A DNA stretch of 64,000 nucleotides, taken from Paenibacillus macquariensis (GTDB taxonomy: Bacteria; Bacillota; Bacilli; Paenibacillales; Paenibacillaceae). The stretch's first letter is position 1. Every line of letters starts with the position of its first letter. The position numbers and the translations under genes are program-made. Shown in pieces: positions 1 to 7,056 of this stretch. The stretch is taken from positions 62,001 through 126,000 of the forward strand of contig NZ_FTNK01000004.1 of NCBI RefSeq assembly GCF_900156375.1, written 5' to 3'. The notes under the pieces were generated by a model, which was given only the letters and a program-made list of their open reading frames with translations, was not told where the DNA came from and did not search any database.

Positions 1-2
1 TG

Positions 3-503
3 GATTTATACAATGAGGAATTGCCATACGTAGGAGTAGATATGATTAACGGTACATTTAAGTCTAGTAAAGGATTTGAATTAACAGAAGAAGAAGCAAA
101 AGCAGTAGCTGTTGCTGATAAATATTTAGATCCATTCCTTGCAGCCGATAAAGTTGTATTTGGTTTCCCTTTATGGAATTTAACAATCCCAGCTGTACTA
201 CACACATATATAGATTACTTAAACCGCGCAGGCAAAACATTTAAATATACGCCAGAAGGTCCAGTAGGTCTTATAGGAAATAAAAAAATAGTATTATTAA
301 ACGCAAGTGGCGGTGTATATTCTGAGGGACCAAAAGCTGATGTAGAAATGGCTGTTAAATATGTAACAAGTATGATGGACTTCTTCGGTGTAAAAGATAT
401 GGAGACTATTGTGATTGAAGGACACAGCCAATTCCCTGATAAGGCAAAAGAGATTATTGCCGCAGGGCTTGAAAAGGCTATTAAAGTAGCAAGTACGTTC
501 TAA
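3..503 (+). CDS. azoR: FMN-dependent NADH-azoreductase, 5' end outside window
   Basis: Cytoplasmic flavodoxin-fold enzyme that reduces azo dyes and quinones with NADH, using FMN. The open frame continues to the left edge (codons from base 3), so the N-terminal part, by family length roughly 45 residues, is missing. Visible family marks are the FMN-loop segment VFGFPLWNLTIPAVLHTYID and the later NASGGVYSEGP loop. A TTG at 21 is in frame but lies inside the conserved domain and is not the start. The gene ends before a strong terminator at 531-570, so it is transcribed separately from the MFS gene. Codons are clearly A/T-rich compared with genes further right. The family is certain; the physiological substrate (quinone detoxification or azo compounds) is not. 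Confidence 0.9.
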   Translation, partial: DLYNEELPYVGVDMINGTFKSSKGFELTEEEAKAVAVADKYLDPFLAADKVVFGFPLWNLTIPAVLHTYIDYLNRAGKTFKYTPEGPVGLIGNKKIVLLNASGGVYSEGPKADVEMAVKYVTSMMDFFGVKDMETIVIEGHSQFPDKAKEIIAAGLEKAIKVASTF

Positions 504-530
504 TTAACCAAGCGCTTGTCACACTATAGG

Positions 531-570
531 GCAGTACCAACACTTTTTAAGCGGTGGTACTGCTTTTTTA
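531..570 (+). terminator. Rho-independent terminator after azoR
   Basis: GCAGTACCA and TGGTACTGC form a 9-bp perfect stem, followed by a run of seven T. It lies inside the longest possible reading frame of the next gene, which shows that the MFS gene must start further downstream. Confidence 0.9.
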
Positions 571-632
571 TTCGCCTATCTCACTATTTTTGGGCAGTAT
601 GTAAAGACGATAGAAAGAAGGATTACATTACA

Positions 633-1763
633 ATGGAACGTTTATGGACAAAAAACTATATCATGCTGACTATTACAGCATTATTACTATTTAGTGGTTT
701 TTATTTACTAATGCCAACACTACCTATGTTTATTCAACAATTAGGTGGAAGTGAGTCTCAAGTTGGATTTATCATTGGGGTATTTACAATATCGGCAGTA
801 ATTTTTCGTCCTATTGTTGGAGGACTAATGGATCGATATGGTCGACGAGCCTTTATAATAAGCGGACTACTATTTTTTGTAATTACAATGTATTTTTATG
901 ATTGGGTAACAGGAGTTGTATTTTTAATAGTACTACGTATCCTTCACGGAATCAGCTGGGCAATTGCTACAACCTCGATAGGAACGGCTGTGACTGATGT
1001 GATTCCACAATCTCGTCGTGGAGAAGGAATGGGATGGTATGGACTTGCAATGACTTTAGGCATGGCTTTAGGACCCATATTAGGTCTTTGGGTAGCAACA
1101 TCATATTCATTTCATAATCTATTTCTCCTATGCACAGTATTAGCACTTATTGCATTCATACTTGCTTTTGCTATAAAAACCCCAGTGGTTCAGTTTACAT
1201 CAAAAAAACCAATATCGTTTTTTGAAAAAACCGTGTTACCACTCGCGATTGTTACATTTTTCCTGTCCTTTACTTTTGGAGGCGTTACAACATTCTTACC
1301 ATTGTTTGCAGCAAAGATTCAAGTTAATGCTGGTACATTTTTCTTAGTGTATGCTTGCACACTTATCGTAATTAGGCCGCTTACAGGGAAGTTATCTGAT
1401 AAATATGGAGTAGGGCGTATTATTGTTCCTGCGCTTATTACCCTGATAGCCGCACTATTAGTCCTAACAATGACAAAAGGGCTTGTTGGACTACTTATTA
1501 CAGCTATTTTGTACGGAATTGGATTTGGATCTGCACAACCTGCTCTTCAAGTAGCAATTTTACGATTAGCTCCACCAGAGAAAAGTGGCGTAGCGAACGC
1601 TACATTTTTTACTGCTTTTGATTTAGGGGTTGGGTTAGGAGCTATTCTTCTTGGATTTGTATCACAGCTCATGGGATATCAAATGTTGTTTATTGTTTGT
1701 GCTGCATCTGGGTTAATTAGTCTGTTATTTTTTATTTTGTTTGTAAAAAAGACACTAAAATAA
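633..1763 (+). CDS. MFS drug/solute exporter
   Basis: A 376-residue major facilitator superfamily protein with about 12 hydrophobic helices and the loop 2-3 signature GGLMDRYGRR near residue 60 (MFS motif A). A related KLSDKYGVGR segment at the domain repeat marks the two-fold 6+6 arrangement. It probably exports a small toxic compound by proton antiport, like the YwoG/YfmO group of Bacillus; the substrate cannot be told. ATG at 633 is chosen because GAAAGAAGGA precedes it and the longer frame from 516 runs through the azoR terminator. As in azoR, third positions are mostly A or T, so the pair may have been acquired together. A role alongside azoR in quinone or electrophile resistance is inference from adjacency only. 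Confidence 0.85.
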   Translation: MERLWTKNYIMLTITALLLFSGFYLLMPTLPMFIQQLGGSESQVGFIIGVFTISAVIFRPIVGGLMDRYGRRAFIISGLLFFVITMYFYDWVTGVVFLIVLRILHGISWAIATTSIGTAVTDVIPQSRRGEGMGWYGLAMTLGMALGPILGLWVATSYSFHNLFLLCTVLALIAFILAFAIKTPVVQFTSKKPISFFEKTVLPLAIVTFFLSFTFGGVTTFLPLFAAKIQVNAGTFFLVYACTLIVIRPLTGKLSDKYGVGRIIVPALITLIAALLVLTMTKGLVGLLITAILYGIGFGSAQPALQVAILRLAPPEKSGVANATFFTAFDLGVGLGAILLGFVSQLMGYQMLFIVCAASGLISLLFFILFVKKTLK

Positions 1764-1891
1764 CAGATTCGAAGCCATAGAATTCTGTATAACTTTTCCA
1801 CATAGAAAAGCGAGAGTGATTGTTGTTGCGTAAAAGCAAACGATTATGATCGAAGTAGCTTGGGAGCCGGAATTGTTTTGAAGAGGTTTTA

Positions 1892-1907
1892 CTTGATTAT
1901 AATCAAG
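1892..1907. promoter_or_regulatory. Perfect 16-bp palindrome, candidate operator
   Basis: CTTGATTATAATCAAG is a perfect inverted repeat just upstream of an unusually strong Shine-Dalgarno sequence (1913-1923) and an ATG (1931). Size and symmetry fit a dimeric MarR/HxlR- or PerR/Fur-type repressor site, but no known consensus is matched exactly. Confidence 0.4.
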
Positions 1908-1912
1908 AACAT

Positions 1913-1951
1913 GGAGGGGGAGGTTTACGTATGAAACATGAGCCTCTATGA
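1913..1951 (+). other. Strong RBS plus 6-codon frame; truncated gene start or leader peptide
   Basis: GGAGGGGGAGG is followed 7 bases later by ATG AAA CAT GAG CCT CTA TGA. A good ribosome binding site preceded by a palindrome and followed by only six sense codons looks like the 5' end of a gene whose body was lost where it meets the 3' end of the YcgG-family gene (stop at 1946-1948 on the other strand). A short leader peptide is possible but nothing regulated follows it on this strand. Confidence 0.35.
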
Positions 1952-2698
1952 CTTGGCTTTGTTCTTCATATGCGTATATGGGCATTTGGACAGTACACTC
2001 TCATCGTCGCGTAGAAAATATTGTCTCCACTCCAGATTGTCTTCTTGGCCATACCATTTCAAGGATGGATGTGCTGGGATATTATCGTATTCGACCAGCT
2101 TGTTGCGTATCAGCTTCTTCATATTACGACCCATTACTGTGGAATCGTTGATTTCTTCGAATACCCAGCGGGGCTGAAATGCGATGACAAAATAGGGCGT
2201 GTGACGGCTTCTCCGAAGCACATGTGCTGGAGTTGCGCAGAACGCAAAATAAGGATGCCCATCGAAACAAAATTCCCATGAATGGTGAGAGGGGTCAGTG
2301 GATATATGATCTGGCCATGGCGTCGTATCTGCTGCGTTTACTCGAGTTAAGACGGACCAGAATATTTGTTCATAATCTTCAATAGAGAAATTATTTGATA
2401 GGTCCTTTGGAGACTTGAAAAAAATAACAAGCGAAGCGTATTTACCTGTATCCCGTGAGCACTTTCCATATTCCTGAAGTAATTGGGCAACTTCCGTAAT
2501 CGCTTGATCACTTCTCGGATCGGCTGCGAAACCAAATCGCAGATTATTAGATAGAAACCCCAGACGACCCGGAATACAAGGGTACGAACCCCCGGGGTCT
2601 GCAATCATAGTTGTGAATTGGCTAAATGCATCCTGCTGCCAATGGGGTAGCTCAACCATATGTTTATCTAGCCAGACTTTAGTGTTCAATTGGGCCAT
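1946..2698 (-). CDS. YqcI/YcgG family protein
   Basis: A 250-residue soluble protein of the YqcI/YcgG family. Characteristic pieces are GGSYPCIPGRLGFLSNNLRF near residue 36 and the central region with EFCFDGHPYFAFCATPAHVLRRSR, including conserved Cys and His. No biochemical role is established for this family as far as I know. It is the last gene of a minus-strand set (DUF1989, LysE exporter, YcgG). In B. subtilis ycgG likewise lies next to a LysE-type exporter gene (ycgF). The start codon is preceded by GAGGAGGG at a good distance. The 3' end lies against a truncated plus-strand gene start, so the right-hand operon border may be a rearrangement point. Confidence 0.8.
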   Translation of the reverse strand: MAQLNTKVWLDKHMVELPHWQQDAFSQFTTMIADPGGSYPCIPGRLGFLSNNLRFGFAADPRSDQAITEVAQLLQEYGKCSRDTGKYASLVIFFKSPKDLSNNFSIEDYEQIFWSVLTRVNAADTTPWPDHISTDPSHHSWEFCFDGHPYFAFCATPAHVLRRSRHTPYFVIAFQPRWVFEEINDSTVMGRNMKKLIRNKLVEYDNIPAHPSLKWYGQEDNLEWRQYFLRDDESVLSKCPYTHMKNKAKS

Positions 2699-2848
2699 TT
2701 CAATCCAACCCTCCTCGTTAAGTACAAAACATACTATGCGAGGTGAAAAAGATGGGTGAATGCCCAGAACAGATGAAGGGTATTGATGTCGGATACGCGA
2801 AAGCCAATGTATCCTCGTACACGTGAAAGTCAGATGCTTAACGGCTTC

Positions 2849-3484
2849 TTATCCGAACAATTGCACATATGCTTGATAACCGAAATAAAGGCCAAAACCA
2901 AGTAAGGAAAGTCCAGAGACTGCCGAAATGACGCGTAGCGTGGAAGGGCCTGCGAAACGGTGAAAGGAGCTAGCCATCAATGCCATGACTACATCCCAGA
3001 GTAGGATGCCAGCAAAGATGCCCATGCTATGCCATAGCACAAGGGAGAGACCATGATTCTGCACACTATTGGCAAGGATTGAGCCATAAATGCCAAGCCA
3101 GAATAGAATGTTAAGTGGATTCATCAGTGCCATTAGAAAGCCGGAGCGAAATGAATTCATTCCCGATTGGGTACCACGTGCGGAAATTTCATGTGCGGTA
3201 TTAATATTTTTGAGCGTTTCAATTCCAATATACAGAAGAACAAAGCTACCAAATGTCCATAGGAAAGTTTTCATAAATGGAGTATTTAGAAAGTGAGCCA
3301 GACCGAAGTAGATGAGTAACATATAGATGAAATCTGCGCACATAGCGCCAAGACCGAGGAGCCATGCATGAGTAAAGCCCATTCGCGCCCCTCGATCTAG
3401 TTGAGCTGCATTGATGGGACCAATGGGAGCTGATAACGAAACACCAAGTACCATATAGGTGAAGAAAGCATTCATTGTGGACAA
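2849..3484 (-). CDS. LysE/RhtB family amino-acid exporter
   Basis: A 211-residue inner-membrane protein with about six hydrophobic segments. The N-terminal signature VSLSAPIGPINAAQLDRGAR and the central MNPLNILFWLGIYG are typical of LysE-type exporters, which use the proton gradient to expel amino acids or related compounds. It sits 66 bp downstream of the DUF1989 gene and 150 bp upstream of the YcgG-family gene, all on the minus strand, and corresponds in context to B. subtilis YcgF. Export of a nitrogen-rich metabolite handled by the other two gene products is an inference from the operon and its GlnR/TnrA-type box at 4211. The substrate is unknown. Confidence 0.85.
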   Translation of the reverse strand: MSTMNAFFTYMVLGVSLSAPIGPINAAQLDRGARMGFTHAWLLGLGAMCADFIYMLLIYFGLAHFLNTPFMKTFLWTFGSFVLLYIGIETLKNINTAHEISARGTQSGMNSFRSGFLMALMNPLNILFWLGIYGSILANSVQNHGLSLVLWHSMGIFAGILLWDVVMALMASSFHRFAGPSTLRVISAVSGLSLLGFGLYFGYQAYVQLFG

Positions 3485-3550
3485 CGCTCCTTAACAATAG
3501 AAAATATTGTACAAGTCAATGTATTCAAGGAGTTTGTCTAATAGAAGAGG

Positions 3551-4141
3551 CTATATGATTCTCACAGCGATAGGTGTGCACTTGTCACCGTTGCAGACAC
3601 TTTCGCAGCAAGGACAAGCGGATATGGCAATGATCAAATCCATTTCTGCACGTAGTTCGACATAATCACCGGCTTTGGAAAGTGGTCTTTCCACGCTAAT
3701 ATTTCCAGATGGGTCGATAACCGTGTTCATGAATAGGTTAAAGGGATAATGCTGGTCAGGTGCCACGATACCAAATTCCTCAAGCGCCTCATTCAGGTTG
3801 TTATAGCAACTTGCATGATCCTTTTTATTATATAGGAACTCATACATTTCAGGTCGGCAGGCCGAATTAATGAAATCATGCCGTCCTACAGTATCCGCAA
3901 CAAGGGTAAGTAGCGGTCTATACTGGTTAGAATATAGAATATCTCCTGGCTTCACATTCATCTTATGCAAAGCGTCCATGGTTACGCTAGGATCGATCCG
4001 CTCATTCGGGTTACTTGCGCTATAAGCTGCGAAATCGGCTACCTGCTCACCTTCGACATCCGTTACGCGGACAATCTGTCCTTTGTCCAACTTGAAGCCA
4101 AGTCCCTGAGAAGCGGGAATGAGCCATTCACGTTTATTCAT
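3551..4141 (-). CDS. DUF1989 (urea carboxylase-associated family) protein
   Basis: A 196-residue protein of the DUF1989 family, named from association with urea carboxylase. Family signs are EGEQVADFAAYSASNPNE near residue 30, the segment around HDFINSACRPEMY, and the C-terminal cysteine cluster ISACPCCESVCNG, probably a metal site. An AGGAGGAT ribosome binding site precedes the ATG. It is the first gene of the minus-strand operon with the LysE exporter and the YcgG-family gene. The promoter region carries a perfect TGTNA-N7-TNACA box about 70 bp upstream of the start, so control by nitrogen status is likely. Family members are tied to urea/guanidine or purine nitrogen use only by context, so the exact reaction here is unknown. 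Confidence 0.8.
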   Translation of the reverse strand: MNKREWLIPASQGLGFKLDKGQIVRVTDVEGEQVADFAAYSASNPNERIDPSVTMDALHKMNVKPGDILYSNQYRPLLTLVADTVGRHDFINSACRPEMYEFLYNKKDHASCYNNLNEALEEFGIVAPDQHYPFNLFMNTVIDPSGNISVERPLSKAGDYVELRAEMDLIIAISACPCCESVCNGDKCTPIAVRII

Positions 4142-4210
4142 TAGTATCCTCCTGTGGGTGGTTTTAGCTTCACCGATACAGGTTAGTATGCCTCTTGGGA
4201 GATAAAGTCA

Positions 4211-4227
4211 TGTGAAGTAGAATCACA
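4211..4227 (-). promoter_or_regulatory. GlnR/TnrA-type operator
   Basis: TGTGAAGTAGAATCACA matches TGTNA-N7-TNACA, the consensus shared by GlnR and TnrA, at every fixed position and is also a near-palindrome. A possible -10 (TACTAA, 4188-4183 on the minus strand) lies about 43 bp downstream, close to the spacing of TnrA-activated promoters. It precedes the DUF1989-LysE-YcgG operon. Confidence 0.65.
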
Positions 4228-4275
4228 ACAATCGAATAATTTGATTTTGTCATGTAGAAGGGGTTAAATAGTATG

Positions 4276-4322
4276 AAAAAAGGATAGATAAGGCAGGTAT
4301 ATCTGCTTTATCTATCCTTTTT
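4276..4322 (-). terminator. Terminator of the kinase-regulator gene
   Basis: A near-perfect inverted repeat (arms GGATAGATAA and TTATCTATCC, extended by GCAG/CTGC) is flanked by A and T runs on both sides. It ends the minus-strand kinase-regulator transcript, only 7 bp after its stop codon. Confidence 0.85.
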
Positions 4323-4328
4323 AATACC

Positions 4329-6131
4329 TTAAAGGAGTCCAATTTCCACTGCTTTTTGTACGGCTTCTTCTCGATTGCGCACGTCTAGTTTGAGATATAC
4401 GGAAGAGGCATAATTTCTTACGGTTCCATCAGATAAATATAACTTTGAAGCGATCGTTTTATAACGTAACCCTTGGGCTACCATCTGTAAAATTTCTAGT
4501 TCTCGCGTAGTTAGTCCATAGTCATCAGACGTCTTAGTCTCCACGAACTGTGCTTCCGGTTTCTTCTGGAACTGTTCAAGGTCTTCAAACAATTTGATCG
4601 ACATATCGTGTGCGATGATTGCGCCCCCACGATGAACGAGGCGAATGGTTTCTGCTAATTCACGCGGTTCCATTGACTTTAACAAATAGCCATCTGCTCC
4701 ACTTTGTAGTACTTCGAGGGCTTTTTGTTTGTCTTGAAAAGTAGTCAGAATCAGTACGCGAATGTCAGGCCATCGTTGTTTAATCATTTGTGTTGCTGAA
4801 ATACCATCCCTAACAGGCATGTCCAAATCCATAAGTACTACTTGTGGGTGAACCTGTTCACAGAGCTCAACCGCTTGTTGACCGTCTTCAGCGATTCCGA
4901 CGACATGTAGATCTCCTTGTCTTTCTAAGAGGGTTTGGAGGCTTTCTCGTATAAACGGTTGGTCGTCAACAAGTAGCAAACGAATGACTTCCTCAGGCAT
5001 CTCGACTTGCCTTGGCAAAGTACAAGTAACGATGGTTCCTTCTCCTAGAGCGGAGTAGACTGAGATTTGCCCTTGTAGATTATAAGCTCGTTCTTTCATC
5101 GCCTTTAGTCCGAAGCCCTCCTGCAAATGTTCAGCGCCACGACCGTTATCCTGTACTTCTAGTCGTGTTTGACGCAGTTCAAATTGCAGGGATACGCTAA
5201 TTTCTGTAGCTTGACCATGACGCACCGCATTGGTTAATGATTCTTGCAAGCAGCGGTAGAAGGTCATTTCAGCTTGTCTTGGAAGGACAGACTCTTCCCC
5301 AAAGCTTCTAAATCGCACGTTGATGTTGGAATTCACCTGAAATTCTTCAATGAGTTGCTGTAAAGATTCAACCAACGGGAGTCTGTCTTGAGGTGACTCC
5401 ATTTGATGTACATATCCTCGGATTTCGTCGATGCTTTTACGCGCCAATTGTAATAAAGAATCGAGCTTATCTTGACCTGCGGTTGTAGGTAATTCGAGTC
5501 GTAATGTTTCCAAACCCATAATGATCGACGTATTTGAATGTCCTATCGTATCATGAAGATCTTTCGAGAGGCGATTACGCTCTTCGAGGATCGTTACGCG
5601 CTCAATTTGGGATACATATTGCTCCAATACGGTATTCTGGTCACGGATAATTTCATTTTGCCGATGATTGACGACGAGTAGATGAAAGGCAAAACCTATA
5701 GCATAAGCCAATCCTGTATGAACTATCATTACCCAAAGCGTATTGTGACGAGAGACGATACTGATCATTATGGGTACCACAAGGATGGTCATAGGGGCCG
5801 ACCAACGATAGGATTTGTGAGCACTATTCGCTGCGATCATGAATGCAGGCATCAACAATGTAAGATATGCATCAGGAAATAAATGGGTTAGATACACACT
5901 TATACCACCGGAAAGGATCATTTCCGTAACGAGATAGTATTTAAAGTTGAGTAACAAACAAAACCAAGGAACAGAAAAAGCGATGATTGCCCAAGAAATT
6001 GCCCCCCATAAAGGTAGCGTTAATTCCCCTTGCACATCTACCATCGTTAGAATGATAGAAGCGGAGATTAAAAGTCTTAAAAATAGCATAACCCAGTCAT
6101 ACCAGAACCAATGCTTGACCACATCAAACAA
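4329..6131 (-). CDS. Fused NarL-type histidine kinase-response regulator
   Basis: One 600-residue reading frame holds a whole NarL/DesK-type two-component system. Residues 1-160 form about five to six membrane segments. HisKA_3 dimerisation with phosphoacceptor H193 (KDLHDTIGHS) follows, then an HATPase domain at about 285-375 (N box NAVRHG; DNGRG; GFGLKAMKER). A receiver domain at about 384-500 has phosphoacceptor D435 (VVLMDLDMP), and a LuxR-type HTH lies at about 535-600 (LTTRELEILQMVAQGL). Normally kinase and regulator are separate, overlapping genes; here they are in frame with no stop. The Met at the receiver start (codon 5000-4998) has no Shine-Dalgarno. The TTG at 6131 is chosen because AAGGAGGT lies 7 bases upstream; a longer frame from 6203 has no such site. 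The upstream sensor-domain gene is probably its partner. Confidence 0.85.
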   Translation of the reverse strand: MFDVVKHWFWYDWVMLFLRLLISASIILTMVDVQGELTLPLWGAISWAIIAFSVPWFCLLLNFKYYLVTEMILSGGISVYLTHLFPDAYLTLLMPAFMIAANSAHKSYRWSAPMTILVVPIMISIVSRHNTLWVMIVHTGLAYAIGFAFHLLVVNHRQNEIIRDQNTVLEQYVSQIERVTILEERNRLSKDLHDTIGHSNTSIIMGLETLRLELPTTAGQDKLDSLLQLARKSIDEIRGYVHQMESPQDRLPLVESLQQLIEEFQVNSNINVRFRSFGEESVLPRQAEMTFYRCLQESLTNAVRHGQATEISVSLQFELRQTRLEVQDNGRGAEHLQEGFGLKAMKERAYNLQGQISVYSALGEGTIVTCTLPRQVEMPEEVIRLLLVDDQPFIRESLQTLLERQGDLHVVGIAEDGQQAVELCEQVHPQVVLMDLDMPVRDGISATQMIKQRWPDIRVLILTTFQDKQKALEVLQSGADGYLLKSMEPRELAETIRLVHRGGAIIAHDMSIKLFEDLEQFQKKPEAQFVETKTSDDYGLTTRELEILQMVAQGLRYKTIASKLYLSDGTVRNYASSVYLKLDVRNREEAVQKAVEIGLL

Positions 6132-6246
6132 GTCAGTTACCTCCTTAGAAACTTCAACCCAATGAACCCTAACTATTATAGAACAAACTCTCCACACATG
6201 CACTTAACATTATTGTACCTAAGTATGGAGTGATTTAAGCAGGTTA

Positions 6247-6831
6247 TCATTTAATTGCTTTGATCATATGACGTGTGTAACTTCCGGTTATCCTTACAAC
6301 CCCATTTCCGAGCCAAGACCCAATGACTACAAGAATACCCCCAAAAACCACCATAAGTAAAGACTTCGGTAATGTATTTATTGGTATATTCATGAAGTGA
6401 ACTCCTCCGAATGGTATCAGAAAAGGACTCAAGATGTATGTCAAAGGCACGATGTACAAGATCATTGCGCAGAAGAGACATACAATCCCAATAATCAGTT
6501 TCTGCATCAACCACTGAATGGCTCTCCAGTTACGATGATCAAGAAGTTCATCTTTAGCTTGCGTCCAAAGCGATCCCTCTATAGGAGGTTTCTCTTCATA
6601 GTCTGCTATTGAAATATCCGTATAAATCTTCGTTTGAATACGTTCATATCGTACAAATATTTGCGTAGAACGCATGACATAAGTAAGCAATGGAATTCCT
6701 ATAACAGTAAAAGACAAGCTTACTCCTAACATCAGACTAATTAGATAAAAACAAAAATAAAACAATCCCGTGGTGAATGTGAGTAACAAGAAGATCAGGT
6801 TTTGCATGTTGCGTACGAGTCGGTTTTTCAA
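6247..6831 (-). CDS. Stand-alone membrane sensor-domain protein
   Basis: A 194-residue membrane protein with four hydrophobic segments in two pairs (about 12-50 and 108-180), the second pair ending in the conserved-looking SWLGNGVVRITG. The arrangement resembles the putative Sensor domain (PF13796) that usually forms the N-terminus of HisKA_3 kinases in Firmicutes and Actinobacteria, but here it is a separate gene directly upstream of the kinase-regulator fusion (115 bp gap to its TTG start). The TTG start at 6831 has AGGAGGT 8 bases upstream. The likely role is signal perception at the membrane for the fused kinase, or modulation of it; this is inferred from domain type and position. Confidence 0.65.
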   Translation of the reverse strand: MKNRLVRNMQNLIFLLLTFTTGLFYFCFYLISLMLGVSLSFTVIGIPLLTYVMRSTQIFVRYERIQTKIYTDISIADYEEKPPIEGSLWTQAKDELLDHRNWRAIQWLMQKLIIGIVCLFCAMILYIVPLTYILSPFLIPFGGVHFMNIPINTLPKSLLMVVFGGILVVIGSWLGNGVVRITGSYTRHMIKAIK

Positions 6832-6913
6832 GTCTATTAACCTCCTAATATGTGTTGATGCCTTTAATCTCCGTAGTTTAGCCCGTAAGCCCTCATAATG
6901 GGTAGTGTCAAAA

Positions 6914-6925
6914 TGTCATATGACA
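6914..6925. promoter_or_regulatory. Palindrome in divergent promoter region
   Basis: TGTCATATGACA is a perfect 12-bp palindrome, with an extra GTGTCA at 6905-6910 giving a partial repeat. It lies between the divergent sensor gene and the serine hydrolase gene and could bind the LuxR-type regulator encoded nearby. No experimental consensus is known to me for it. Confidence 0.35.
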
Positions 6926-7056
6926 CGTAAACAAGCTAATTTGGAGCCAGAAGATAAAGAAGTGACAGAAGGTAACTTGTGAGTATGACAAGGATTTTGT
7001 GATACTCGTAAAGTGTTATCCACTACACATACAACCATAAAAAGGGGAATGAAACT

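Noticed and set aside
516-632. N-terminal extension of the MFS gene from a TTG at 516
   Set aside because: It runs through the azoR terminator hairpin and has no ribosome binding site; ATG 633 does.
1755-1985. Minus-strand 76-codon frame
   Set aside because: Overlaps the ends of two better genes, no ribosome binding site, no recognisable motif.
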